Part shown: positions 1-8,016 of the stretch, one piece after another
Layout of the letters: every line of letters starts with the position of its first letter
How positions within the stretch are numbered: position 1 is the stretch's first letter
NCBI GenBank assembly: GCA_934101185.1
Contig: CAKOQD010000005.1
Coordinates: 1-46,901 of the forward strand
Length of the DNA stretch: 46,901 nt
Direction of reading: 5' to 3'
Origin: an uncultured Bacilli bacterium
GTDB taxonomy: Bacteria > Bacillota_I > Bacilli_A > RF39 > UBA660
Notes under the pieces: model-generated
The model's input: the letters and a program-made list of their open reading frames with translations, nothing else
Told to the model about the DNA's origin: nothing
The model's database searches: none
Program-made: the position numbers and the translations under genes

Positions 1-299
1 TAATTTAGTTTTCTTTGTGTATCATCATTTGCTCTTGTTTTAATATATGATAATACTTGAAAGTCAAAGTAATTAGTAAGTACTTTACCTTCACTATCTT
101 TTATAGGTAATGCATTATTCATACCTATTTCGTTTGACTCACTATAACTCATTTTTACTTGTCCTGATTGTATTGTGTTTGAGCCAGTTAATAAATCGTT
201 TGCAGATGTCCATATTGCATATGTTCCTAATGATATTATTGCTATACTAAATAATGATAAAGATATCATCATTAATATTTTCTTTTTATTATTATCCAT
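1..299 (-). CDS. Exported SipW/TasA-type protein, N-terminal part only
   Basis: An open frame runs leftwards from an ATG at 299 to the window edge, giving about 99 residues; the C-terminal part lies outside. The start is supported by GGAGTG five bases upstream. Residues 8-27 are hydrophobic and are followed by GTYAIW, close to the GTYAYF seen at the cleavage region of SipW-dependent proteins such as TasA and camelysin. The mature part that is visible (QSGQVKMSYSE, then NALPIKDSEG) resembles small secreted proteins of gut Firmicutes with this signal. I infer an exported, possibly fibre-forming or surface protein. No signal peptidase gene is in view. Family assignment rests on the signal region only. 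Confidence 0.6.
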   Translation of the reverse strand, partial: MDNNKKKILMMISLSLFSIAIISLGTYAIWTSANDLLTGSNTIQSGQVKMSYSESNEIGMNNALPIKDSEGKVLTNYFDFQVLSYIKTRANDDTQRKLN

Positions 300-389
300 T
301 CTAACACTCCTCACTATAATAATAGTACAATATTTTTACACAATTTGCAATTAGATTTTTTTGTTTTTTTATAAAAATATTTAATCAAT

Positions 390-408
390 AAAAAAAGGAC
401 TAAGTCCT
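390..408 (-). terminator. Intrinsic terminator after the 407-949 lipoprotein gene
   Basis: AGGACT and AGTCCT (396-401 and 403-408) form a short stem followed on the minus strand by a run of seven T. The stop codon of the lipoprotein gene lies inside the stem. Confidence 0.65.
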
Positions 409-949
409 AGTGAGCATATAGTCCATGTATTTTTTGTCTTGTTGTATCATCTATATCATTTAATACCCAGTTATTGTCTACTTTAGTTAAAGTAAAATCA
501 ATTGTATATTTTACTTTGTCTTTAGTATCTTTTAGTTTACCTATTCTATAAGCAACATACTTAGCATTATCTAATACTCCATCAGTATAGAATTCTTTTT
601 GATTTGCATTATAATATTCTTCAGCATCTGTTGTGGTCTTATAGTAATCGTATACTTCAATTTCAGTTGTTACAGTAGCAGTATCTCCATCAATTTTTTC
701 ATCTTTTATTTTATATTTTAGATCTTGATATTGATGTTTCATAACATCTGTATAAGTAGTTCTTTGTTCATCATTCATTAAAGTATCTGTATCTACCATA
801 TTTTTTAGTTGTGCTAGAACATTATCATCTAATTTTTGATAATTGTCTAAAAAGTTTTCTACTTTCTTAGTAGGAGTATTATCCATAGTACATCCACATA
901 GTATTATTAAGAATAAAATACATGAAAATGATATTAAAACTTTCTTCAT
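407..949 (-). CDS. Small lipoprotein of unknown function
   Basis: A 180-residue protein with a lipoprotein signal: two lysines, a hydrophobic stretch and a lipobox LCGC, so Cys20 should be lipidated and the protein anchored on the outer face of the membrane. The rest is charged, Asp/Lys/Tyr-rich and has no membrane segment. The centre (TATVTTEIEVYDYYKTT) and the end (KYTIDFTLTKVDNNW) have the alternating pattern of a beta-sheet domain like those in DUF4878/DUF5105-type lipoproteins, but I cannot name a family. GGAGGG lies upstream of the ATG. It follows another lipoprotein gene on the same strand after a 48-base gap that holds a small hairpin (TCCATT/AATGGA, 958-974), which may be an attenuator or be meaningless. 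Confidence 0.75.
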   Translation of the reverse strand: MKKVLISFSCILFLIILCGCTMDNTPTKKVENFLDNYQKLDDNVLAQLKNMVDTDTLMNDEQRTTYTDVMKHQYQDLKYKIKDEKIDGDTATVTTEIEVYDYYKTTTDAEEYYNANQKEFYTDGVLDNAKYVAYRIGKLKDTKDKVKYTIDFTLTKVDNNWVLNDIDDTTRQKIHGLYAH

Positions 950-997
950 AAAAAAATCCCTCCATTTATATAATGGAAAGATTTAATTTTTTTATAC

Positions 998-1801
998 TCA
1001 AATTTTATTATTGTTTGATTTTTTTTGAAATAATATTAAGAATATTCCTATTAATACTAATGTACCTAGTAATATGTATACTAATATCATTGTATAATTA
1101 GTTTCTTTTTTATTATTATCTGAGTCTTTTATATTATCATCTTTATTATCACTAGGTTTTGTATTTGGAGTATCATTTTTACTCTCTTTTACTTTTAAAT
1201 TAATTCTTAAATCATTATTTATATAGTTATCTCTTGTTACAACCCACATGTATTCATTACCATTTACTATTTCAGCATTATGAGATGTAACTTCATAGTA
1301 ATCACTAACTTTTACTAATACTTTTACTTCTTCAAGTAGTTTATATGAAGTAAATGCATACATATCTTTAAGCCTTAATTTTATTTCATTATTACTATTA
1401 GTACATTTAAAAGTAGTAGCATTCATATTAGGAATATAAGAATTTTGATATTCATCTTTATTGAATCTATAAGTAAATGTTGAACCTTTTTCATTTGTTT
1501 TATTTATATATTTAATTGTATAAGTACCAAGTCCAAAATCATTATTATCCTTATCATCAGACGAAGACACATCTTCACCAGTAGTATTTATAAAAGCAGA
1601 TTGTTCAAGTGATGGTAGTGCTTTAAAATAGTCTTTTAATACCGTACCACGATATATTTGATTATTGTATTCATCACTATCATCACTATAGATATATGTT
1701 TCTTCTTTTATTGATGATTCATCAATTTCTATTGTATAATTAGCTTTACACCCACACAATAAAAATGGAATAAGTAACAAAATTAAAAACTTTTTATTCA
1801 T
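998..1801 (-). CDS. Lipoprotein with C-terminal membrane anchor, unknown function
   Basis: This 267-residue protein starts with MNKKF, a hydrophobic segment and a lipobox LCGC with Cys18 as the likely lipidated residue. The body up to about residue 205 is predicted extracellular and beta-rich. Residues about 206-232 are low-complexity Asp/Asn/Lys, and a second hydrophobic helix (YTMILVYILLGTLVLIGIF) precedes a short KK tail inside the cell. Having both a lipid anchor and a C-terminal helix makes it a hairpin tethered at both ends. Its ATG overlaps the stop of the wall-hydrolase gene at 1801 by one base, so the two are translationally coupled and probably act together at the cell wall. No family is recognised. 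Confidence 0.75.
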   Translation of the reverse strand: MNKKFLILLLIPFLLCGCKANYTIEIDESSIKEETYIYSDDSDEYNNQIYRGTVLKDYFKALPSLEQSAFINTTGEDVSSSDDKDNNDFGLGTYTIKYINKTNEKGSTFTYRFNKDEYQNSYIPNMNATTFKCTNSNNEIKLRLKDMYAFTSYKLLEEVKVLVKVSDYYEVTSHNAEIVNGNEYMWVVTRDNYINNDLRINLKVKESKNDTPNTKPSDNKDDNIKDSDNNKKETNYTMILVYILLGTLVLIGIFLILFQKKSNNNKI

Positions 1802-3498
1802 TAATCACACACCCCTTTAAAATCAACATACTTAGCAGGATCATCCACTGTATTATTTTTTAGTATCTCAAAATGGATATGTGGTCCAGTTGATCCTCCA
1901 GAATCACCTACTTCTCCAATTTTTTGTCCTTGTTCAACATGATCTCCTTCTTCGACAATTACTTTAGACATATGTGCATATTTTGATTTATATTCTCCAT
2001 CATGTTGTATTAAAACATATGCACCATATCCTACAGTAGCACTATAGTTTTTAGAAACTTGGATTACTTCTCCTGCAGCACTTGCTATTATATCTGTACC
2101 CATTGCACATCCTAAGTCTGCTCCATCATGGATTCTCCATGATTTATAAATCGGATGAAATCTTAGACCTTGGCATCCTGTAATAGGACAGAACGTTGGG
2201 CTAGGATAGATCCAACTACTATTAAACGATGTACAAGTAGTTTTTACATTATCTTTTCTACTCATTATATCATCATAATTATAATCATCATACTCTTCAG
2301 TTGTAAATACTTTTAATTTGTAGTCTGGTGCTATTGTATAGTCTCCAGTTACAAATAATGCAAACTCTGCCTTTCTTCTCCTTTGAAGTCCTAGTTTGCC
2401 ACTATTAGTACACCTCTTCATAACACTCCACAAGCCTTCATAACTATCATCCTGATAAGATGTTGCCATTTCAGAGAACATTCCTGCACAACCATTATAA
2501 AGCATACTAGTAAGTGCATCCTCTTGATAATTAGTAAGGTTTACTCCAGAAAAGAATCTTTTTACTCCCGCTCTTTTAGTTTCTACTGCCTTGATTTCGA
2601 AAGGTCTTACTTCATCAACAGGTATACAATCTCCTACTTTCATATCTTCTATATAGTCAGTCGTAACACCATGTCCTACAGTTACTCTATCCCCTGGATT
2701 TTGATACACTTTATACTCAGTTTTTTCTTTATCACAATATCTTGTTCCTTCAAAGGCATAAATAAATTTTAAAAGATCTTCTTGTGTTTGTTCTGCCGAA
2801 CAATTATTACCGTTTGATGCACTGCCTGCAAATATTGCAAATATTATTAAGAATAATATTACAAATAAAAGTAGTATTACAAAAGCAATTATTCCAAATT
2901 TTAAGGAAAGTGGTAATTTCATAAAGAAATCAATTGCTCTTTTTTTCAATCCATCTTTAGTTTTGCTTTTTTTCTTATTATCTTTTTCATTTCGTTTAAA
3001 TATTTTTTTTCGTTTATTATCTCCATCATCAATAGAACTTTTCTTATCCTTCGATTTACTATTCTCATCTTTTTTGCCATCAGTTTTATCTTTATCCTTA
3101 CCATCATTATTATCGTCTTTTTCATCTTCATTATTCTTGTTTTTTTTATTTTGTATTTTATTATTTATTCCTCTGGCAAGATTAGTAGCATTATTAATAT
3201 TTTGAGCAGCTTTATTACCTATTTGATTCAAGGCATTTCTTGTCTCATTAGGGTCAGTCATTTTATCACTTAAGTCTTCATTATTTCCCATATTGTTTGC
3301 CATATTATTTAATCCGTTTAATGAATTATTGGCAAGATTTACAGCATTAAGACTTTTGTTAAAAAAATTACTATTATTTTTCTTTTGTCCTAAATCAGAA
3401 TTATTTCCATCATTATTTTCTATTTCTTCTTGTTTTTTATTTTTTATTTCATTATTGTTTTCATTATTACTTTCTTGAGGCTTATTTTCTTCGTTCAT
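1801..3498 (-). CDS. Membrane-anchored two-domain wall hydrolase (GH24 lysozyme plus M23 peptidase)
   Basis: Three parts are seen in order. Residues 1-195 are a cytoplasmic Asn/Lys/Asp-rich low-complexity region; a helix at about 200-225 is followed by a GH24 phage-type lysozyme domain, about 240-395 (FEGTRYC, YQNPGDRVTVGHG, NYQEDALTSMLYNGC, QRRRKAEFALFVTGDY); last comes an M23 LytM endopeptidase (IHDGADLG and GPHIHFEI supply the HxxxD and HxH zinc ligands). It should cut both glycan strands and peptide bridges outside the membrane. The frame extends upstream to 3522, but the ATG at 3498 has AGGTG five bases ahead and is preferred, giving 565 residues. Such two-headed enzymes are also used by conjugation systems, but no conjugation gene is near. 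It is coupled to the downstream lipoprotein gene. Confidence 0.88.
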   Translation of the reverse strand: MNEENKPQESNNENNNEIKNKKQEEIENNDGNNSDLGQKKNNSNFFNKSLNAVNLANNSLNGLNNMANNMGNNEDLSDKMTDPNETRNALNQIGNKAAQNINNATNLARGINNKIQNKKNKNNEDEKDDNNDGKDKDKTDGKKDENSKSKDKKSSIDDGDNKRKKIFKRNEKDNKKKSKTKDGLKKRAIDFFMKLPLSLKFGIIAFVILLLFVILFLIIFAIFAGSASNGNNCSAEQTQEDLLKFIYAFEGTRYCDKEKTEYKVYQNPGDRVTVGHGVTTDYIEDMKVGDCIPVDEVRPFEIKAVETKRAGVKRFFSGVNLTNYQEDALTSMLYNGCAGMFSEMATSYQDDSYEGLWSVMKRCTNSGKLGLQRRRKAEFALFVTGDYTIAPDYKLKVFTTEEYDDYNYDDIMSRKDNVKTTCTSFNSSWIYPSPTFCPITGCQGLRFHPIYKSWRIHDGADLGCAMGTDIIASAAGEVIQVSKNYSATVGYGAYVLIQHDGEYKSKYAHMSKVIVEEGDHVEQGQKIGEVGDSGGSTGPHIHFEILKNNTVDDPAKYVDFKGVCD

Positions 3499-3566
3499 AA
3501 CTTCACCTACTTCCATCATCACTACATTAATTTTAACATAAAAATATGGAAAAAAAAAGAACTAAT

Positions 3567-4898
3567 TTAACTCTTACGTAATTGTCCTTTATTTTCTTTT
3601 TCATTTTTTCTTGCTTCGATAAACATTATTTCATATTTTGAAAGGTTGTATTGTTCTTTTATTACATTCTTATTTTCACTATAATAATCATAATTGTCTA
3701 TTAATTCTTCCAAAAGAATACTTCTGTTAACTTGTTCATTATTGTTACCAATAACTTTATCATAGTCTTTCTTTATACTATTTAATATTTCAATATGAAA
3801 ATCATCAAGTTTAAATAGACTTTCTACATAATTTTTTGTTGTTTGATAATTGCTACTTTTAACAGTATAAAATATAACTTCTTTTATATATTTTGGTTCT
3901 TTATAATTACTTAACTTAGTATCAATTAATATTTTAAGTAGTGCATCATATAGTGATAAATTAGTATTTATCATATAGCTTATTACATAGTCTCTATCAT
4001 ATAAAAGATTGCTATTATTTAGTTCTTGATAAGCATCAAAAATCCAATCAACAGATATTTTATTACCATTATTATTAAACTCATTTTTTATAGATAATAA
4101 TGCCTCATCTTTAGAAAGTCCCATGCTAACTAATTTATCAAAGTGAGTAGTAATTATTTTAGGATCTAGATTATATCTTTTTACAAACTTGTTTAATTTT
4201 GCCTCTGATATATTTTGTTCCTTATTAGCCATGCCTTTAAGTCTATTTATATTTAAAATAGTATTTCTAATTCTTTCTAATTCTGGTTGTTTTATATTAT
4301 AAATGTCTTTACAAAATACTTGGAGATATTCTAATAAGTCATCATTTGTTATATTTAAATATTTAGAAAATTCTTTTAAAGTATATTCTTTATTTTGGTA
4401 ATAAATAGTTTTTGGATATTTGTTTTTTAGTTTATTTTTTCTATATCTTTGTTCTAAAGAATATAATTCTTTAGCATAGATATCCCCCTTTGCTACTACT
4501 TCTTTTATTTTTTTCTTGTTGGTATAGTACCATACATACATATAGGAACCATCATTAAATTTAATATTATCTTCGTAGGTTGGAAAATAGTTATTACTAT
4601 TTACAAAGTTAATCATTTCTTTTATTCTATGGTTAAATCTATCATCAATATTTTTTTTATCGGTTTTTTTCATATATTTATCAGATAATTTAATAAGAAT
4701 AAATGCCTCTTCATTAGTTTTTGACAAGCTTTGTAATTTAAATCTATTTGTTTTAAACCATTCTCCCATAAGACAAGAGTTATCACTAAATTTTATATCT
4801 TTAACACCACGTTTTGGAAAAGAATCAGTAGTTGTTATGTAATTAATCATTTCATCTATTCTTTTTTGATATTGTTTTTCACTTGTTTTAGGTATCAT
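3567..4898 (-). CDS. Protein of unknown function with two helicase-associated-like repeats
   Basis: A 443-residue, Lys/Asn-rich cytoplasmic protein without signal or membrane segments. Residues about 13-56 (RIDEMINYITTTDSFPKRG ... FSDNSCLMGEWFKTNRFKL) and about 88-133 (RIKEMINFVNSNNYFPTYE ... FNDGSYMYVWYYTNKKKIK) are two copies of one module: an amphipathic helix, an aromatic-Pro turn, a polar loop and W/Y-x-x-T-N-[RK]. This resembles the helicase-associated (HA) domain, thought to bind nucleic acid, but no helicase motifs are present. The rest is alpha-helical; residues near 170-190 (YTLKEFSKYLNITNDDL) look like a helix-turn-helix. GGGAG precedes the ATG. I would call it a possible DNA- or RNA-binding protein, with low certainty. 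Confidence 0.7.
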   Translation of the reverse strand: MIPKTSEKQYQKRIDEMINYITTTDSFPKRGVKDIKFSDNSCLMGEWFKTNRFKLQSLSKTNEEAFILIKLSDKYMKKTDKKNIDDRFNHRIKEMINFVNSNNYFPTYEDNIKFNDGSYMYVWYYTNKKKIKEVVAKGDIYAKELYSLEQRYRKNKLKNKYPKTIYYQNKEYTLKEFSKYLNITNDDLLEYLQVFCKDIYNIKQPELERIRNTILNINRLKGMANKEQNISEAKLNKFVKRYNLDPKIITTHFDKLVSMGLSKDEALLSIKNEFNNNGNKISVDWIFDAYQELNNSNLLYDRDYVISYMINTNLSLYDALLKILIDTKLSNYKEPKYIKEVIFYTVKSSNYQTTKNYVESLFKLDDFHIEILNSIKKDYDKVIGNNNEQVNRSILLEELIDNYDYYSENKNVIKEQYNLSKYEIMFIEARKNEKENKGQLRKS

Positions 4899-4935
4899 TT
4901 AACCACTCCCTATATTATCATTATACAGAAAGTGT

Positions 4936-4961
4936 AAATAAAAAGCAATCAATTATTTGCT
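4936..4961 (-). terminator. Weak intrinsic terminator
   Basis: On the minus strand AGCAA, an 8-base loop and TTGCT are followed by TTTTATTT. It lies just beyond the stop of the 5001-5945 gene and would separate it from the next gene. The stem is only five to six pairs. Confidence 0.4.
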
Positions 4962-5000
4962 AATTAATTGCCTTGTTAATTATAAAACTACTTTAAATTA

Positions 5001-5945
5001 TTATCTTTTTATTATACTACTATTTTCTTCGAAGCATACATTTTTTCCTATTATGCTTCCAAGCACAACACTACCTCCGACTGTGCAATTTGATAAATCT
5101 ATATCTGCTTCGTTATTGGTTGATTCAATGATCAAATCCCCGCCAATTTCTTTTGGTAATGTCAAATCTTTTACATCAGTATCGTAATCTATGTATAAAT
5201 AGCTTCCGATTACCTCAGGTAAAACTAAACCCTTTGTATTCTTCAAAGCACCCAATGACAAGTGACCCTTTATTACTTTTGGTAATACCAAATGTTCTAC
5301 ATTTTCTATATTGCTTAAACACAAACTATAGTCGATTACTTCTGGCAATTTCAAAGACTCAGCATCAGTCAACGCTAAATCTAGTGTGCCTCCGATTACT
5401 TCTGGTGGAACAAAACCTTTTGCACTAGTTAAGTTGTATAGTTGTAATATTGCACCAACTACTCTTGGTAATTTTACTCCTTCAACGCTAGTTAATTTAT
5501 CTAAATGTAAATACTCGTGAATTATTTCAGGTAAAACTACATTGTCAGCATTAACTAATCCTCTTAAGATTACGCCGCCTTCTACTTCTTTAGGGAAAAC
5601 TACATTAGTCGCACTTTTTATATTAGGCATAAGTATAGTTCCTGTTACTTTTTTTGGAAAAGTTATTCCTTCAAGATCAATAGCATCAAATATGCATAAA
5701 TCTCCTTCGATTGTTTCTTCAGGATCAAACACAACTTTTAAATCTTCATTAACATCTCTATTCCTTATTATTTCATTCAATCTTGGATCGATCAAATAAT
5801 CTCCATCTTTACCGAATTTTCTACCTATATTATATAGAAATCTTAAATCATCTTTTGTTAATTCTTTGTTAAATTGATACTTATCATAAATATATTTTAT
5901 CATTTCAGCATCTTTTTGTTTTTTTTCTTCTTTGGTTAAACTCAT
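5001..5945 (-). CDS. Cytoplasmic solenoid protein built from about 22-residue LPxVIGG repeats
   Basis: A 314-residue protein with no signal peptide or membrane helix. After a charged helical N-terminus (1-75) comes a run of about ten units of 20-24 residues with the pattern LPEVIGG-x-L-x-L-x2-LT-x-A-x-G-x (for example VLPEIIHEYLHLDKL, KLPRVVGAILQLYNL, VPPEVIGGTLDLALT, VLPEVIGSYLYIDYD). Each unit gives two short beta-strands, as in a right-handed beta-solenoid or leucine-rich-type coil. Such scaffolds normally bind proteins, so a partner-binding role is inferred. GAGGGGG lies upstream of the ATG, and a consensus promoter at 5977-6005 drives it alone. It is not a classical LRR and I do not recognise the family. 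Confidence 0.75.
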   Translation of the reverse strand: MSLTKEEKKQKDAEMIKYIYDKYQFNKELTKDDLRFLYNIGRKFGKDGDYLIDPRLNEIIRNRDVNEDLKVVFDPEETIEGDLCIFDAIDLEGITFPKKVTGTILMPNIKSATNVVFPKEVEGGVILRGLVNADNVVLPEIIHEYLHLDKLTSVEGVKLPRVVGAILQLYNLTSAKGFVPPEVIGGTLDLALTDAESLKLPEVIDYSLCLSNIENVEHLVLPKVIKGHLSLGALKNTKGLVLPEVIGSYLYIDYDTDVKDLTLPKEIGGDLIIESTNNEADIDLSNCTVGGSVVLGSIIGKNVCFEENSSIIKR

Positions 5946-5976
5946 ATTATTTACCCCCTCAATTTATGGTAATAAC

Positions 5977-6005
5977 ATCGTAACATATTTTTTCGTTTTT
6001 GTCAA
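5977..6005 (-). promoter_or_regulatory. Sigma-A promoter of the solenoid-protein gene
   Basis: Minus strand: TTGACA (6000-6005), a 17-base spacer and TACGAT (5977-5982). The spacer AAAACGAAAAAATATGT is nearly identical to that of the promoter at 26461-26489. Confidence 0.75.
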
Positions 6006-6026
6006 TTTTTCCTAATTTTTGCCATT

Positions 6027-7829
6027 TTAATTAATTGCTTTACCGTTTACATACAGTTTGTAACCATTAAAATCTATATTACTATTAGTAGTGTCTTTAT
6101 TGGTTAAGCTAGTTATATAAGTATCTTTTGTTAGTTTTATCTTTGATGTTTTATCTAAAGTTAGATTTATCTTTTCTGATTTATTTTCAGTGTTTATATA
6201 ACCTTCATAATATGAATTATTACTTAGAGTCATATCAAGGGTAGATATTTCATCAATGTAGATGTTTCCTGTTACTTTTTGATTAGTTAATTTTAGTACT
6301 ACATCTCCACCATTTTCATTTTTAGTTCCCCATGAGTCACTTTTTGCTCTTAAGAAATAACCTGTTTTATCATTGTTTATAATTGTATTATTTTCTAAGT
6401 TTATTGTAGAACTTGTATTAGTAACATATATAGTATCCCCTTTATTAGTGGTAATTGTACTATTTTTAGCAGTGAACTCTGAGTTACCAACACTGGCATC
6501 CCCACTCATTGATTGATATAGAAAGATGTTTTTATAAGTGGTTGATTGTCCATTTAGAGTATTATTGGTATCTGTTAGGGTACAATTTTCTAGTGATACA
6601 CTGTTTTTTCCTTCGATTACTACTCCTTCGGATGCTTTTGCTATAAGTGTTGCATCATTTACTTTTATATTAGCTGTTGAATAGATTGCTGGAGAGCCTT
6701 TTCCTGTTGTTTGATATGTTCCTTTAGTTACGTTAACAGATCCTCCACCACGGTCACTTCTTATGGCTGCACTTGATGTGCCTGCTGTATTAATAGTTAG
6801 ATTATTAGCATTTAAAGTTCCTCCCCCAGTAGTCATGATACCACCAGAGTTATCTTTTGTTGTAGTTATTTTAGAATCACTAATGGTTATAGTTGTTCCA
6901 TCTGATTTACTATTATTTGTGGTAGCAGATCCTCCATAACTAAAAACTCCGTTAGCACCAGTTGCATTTGTAGTGACTTTGATGTTTTTTAATGTTAGAT
7001 TAGCACCACTTTTAGCTAGAATGGCAGAGTTAGTACCATAGAAACTAGTTGAGTCTCCTCCATCACTATCTCCGGTTTTTGTTACTTTAACATTTGAGAT
7101 AGAAGTCTTTGAACCATTTACTAATATAGCATTTTCATCACTTGAAGTTGATGTATATGAGCCTTCTTTAATTGTTGTATCATCATCAATTGTTGTCTTA
7201 CCATTATAAGATATATTTGTATTATTACCAATAGGCATAGAATTATTAGTTAGAAAGTATTTAGTAGTAATATACTTGTCTGTATAGGTAAATGCTGTTG
7301 TTAGTATAATTACTGAAAGTATTGTGATTACTACTTTATCTTTATTTTCAAATGTTTCTTTAAATGTTTTTTTATTGAAACTAGACATAACTAAATAAAT
7401 AATTAAGCCAGATAGAATTAAAGACTCTATTGCAAAGGCAACATAATAATAGGTAGTTAAATTTGTACTATTTTGGTTATTCATGTTACCTGGACCTTTT
7501 TGTCCATTTGGCATACTTGGTGGTGTGTTTGTATTTTGATTATTTTCTTTTGAATCACTTGGTTTTTCTGGTGGCTCATTAGTATTATTACTATCTTGTC
7601 CATCATTATTTTTATCTGGTTTACTTGGTGGAGTATTACTATTTTGATTATTATCATTTGAACTGTTATTTTGTTCATTTGGCATACTTGGTGGTGTGCC
7701 ATTTTCATTAGTCATTTCCTTGTTGTTTGTAGTTACGTGATTTTTGGCATAGTTCATTGTAAATACCATTGAACATATTACAAGCGCTGTTAAGATTAAC
7801 ATTATAATATTTTTAATATTTCTTTTCAT
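6027..7829 (-). CDS. Large membrane protein with Pro-rich linker and beta-helix domain; CiaR-type target
   Basis: Visible parts: a first membrane helix (8-26); a linker, about 40-115, with four TPPSMPN, TPPSKPD or EPPEKPS blocks separated by Asn/Ser/Gln-rich spacers; a second helix (YYYVAFAIESLILSGLIIYLV); a third helix (VVITILSVIILTTAFTY); and about 390 residues of Thr/Asn/Ser-rich repeats typical of a parallel beta-helix with carbohydrate-binding character (TTTGGGTLNANNLTINTAG, ALRSDRGGG-type turns). The beta-helix and the linker should face outside. The frame starts at 7835, but GGAG sits directly against that ATG while the second ATG at 7829 has the normal 7-base spacing, so 600 residues are preferred. 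A direct repeat TTTAAG-N5-TTTAAG about 100 bases upstream suggests control by the two-component system at 37-39 kb. Exact function unknown. Confidence 0.8.
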   Translation of the reverse strand: MKRNIKNIIMLILTALVICSMVFTMNYAKNHVTTNNKEMTNENGTPPSMPNEQNNSSNDNNQNSNTPPSKPDKNNDGQDSNNTNEPPEKPSDSKENNQNTNTPPSMPNGQKGPGNMNNQNSTNLTTYYYVAFAIESLILSGLIIYLVMSSFNKKTFKETFENKDKVVITILSVIILTTAFTYTDKYITTKYFLTNNSMPIGNNTNISYNGKTTIDDDTTIKEGSYTSTSSDENAILVNGSKTSISNVKVTKTGDSDGGDSTSFYGTNSAILAKSGANLTLKNIKVTTNATGANGVFSYGGSATTNNSKSDGTTITISDSKITTTKDNSGGIMTTGGGTLNANNLTINTAGTSSAAIRSDRGGGSVNVTKGTYQTTGKGSPAIYSTANIKVNDATLIAKASEGVVIEGKNSVSLENCTLTDTNNTLNGQSTTYKNIFLYQSMSGDASVGNSEFTAKNSTITTNKGDTIYVTNTSSTINLENNTIINNDKTGYFLRAKSDSWGTKNENGGDVVLKLTNQKVTGNIYIDEISTLDMTLSNNSYYEGYINTENKSEKINLTLDKTSKIKLTKDTYITSLTNKDTTNSNIDFNGYKLYVNGKAIN

Positions 7830-7914
7830 TTTCATTCTCCTTTCTTTATATTATAATTTATCAATACTTTATTATTTTGTCTTTTTTTCTTATTTTTTCC
7901 TCCTTTATGTATTA

Positions 7915-7947
7915 ATAATAACAAGCGACTCTTAAATAAAACTTAAA
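7915..7947 (-). promoter_or_regulatory. CiaR-type box and -10 element upstream of the beta-helix membrane protein
   Basis: Minus strand: TTTAAG TTTTA TTTAAG (7931-7947), then exactly ten bases, then TATTAT (7915-7920). The arrangement is the same as at 37066-37098 (htrA) and 38976-39008 (response regulator). The remaining leader of about 80 bases before the gene (7836-7914) holds an unused AAAGGAGG and is otherwise featureless. Confidence 0.75.
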
Positions 7948-7992
7948 AAGTAGATAATTATTGCTAATTACCTATTTTTACTTTAAAAATCA

Positions 7993-8016
7993 CAAAAAAC
8001 AGGGACTTATCCCTGT
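7993..8016 (-). terminator. Intrinsic terminator after spoIVB
   Basis: ACAGGGA (7999-8005) pairs with TCCCTGT (8010-8016); minus-strand T-run over 7993-7998. The stop codon of spoIVB is in the loop. Confidence 0.8.

Noticed and set aside
953..978. Hairpin TCCATT/AATGGA followed by T-run between the two lipoprotein genes
   Set aside because: Its right arm merges with the SD of the next gene and the T-run is the spacer to the ATG; terminator, attenuator or chance cannot be told apart, so it is not listed as a feature.
2524..3478. Plus-strand open frames opposite the Asn/Lys-rich region of the wall hydrolase
   Set aside because: They are mirror images of low-complexity AAT/AAA codons, with no ribosome binding sites and only Phe/Leu/Ser-rich products.
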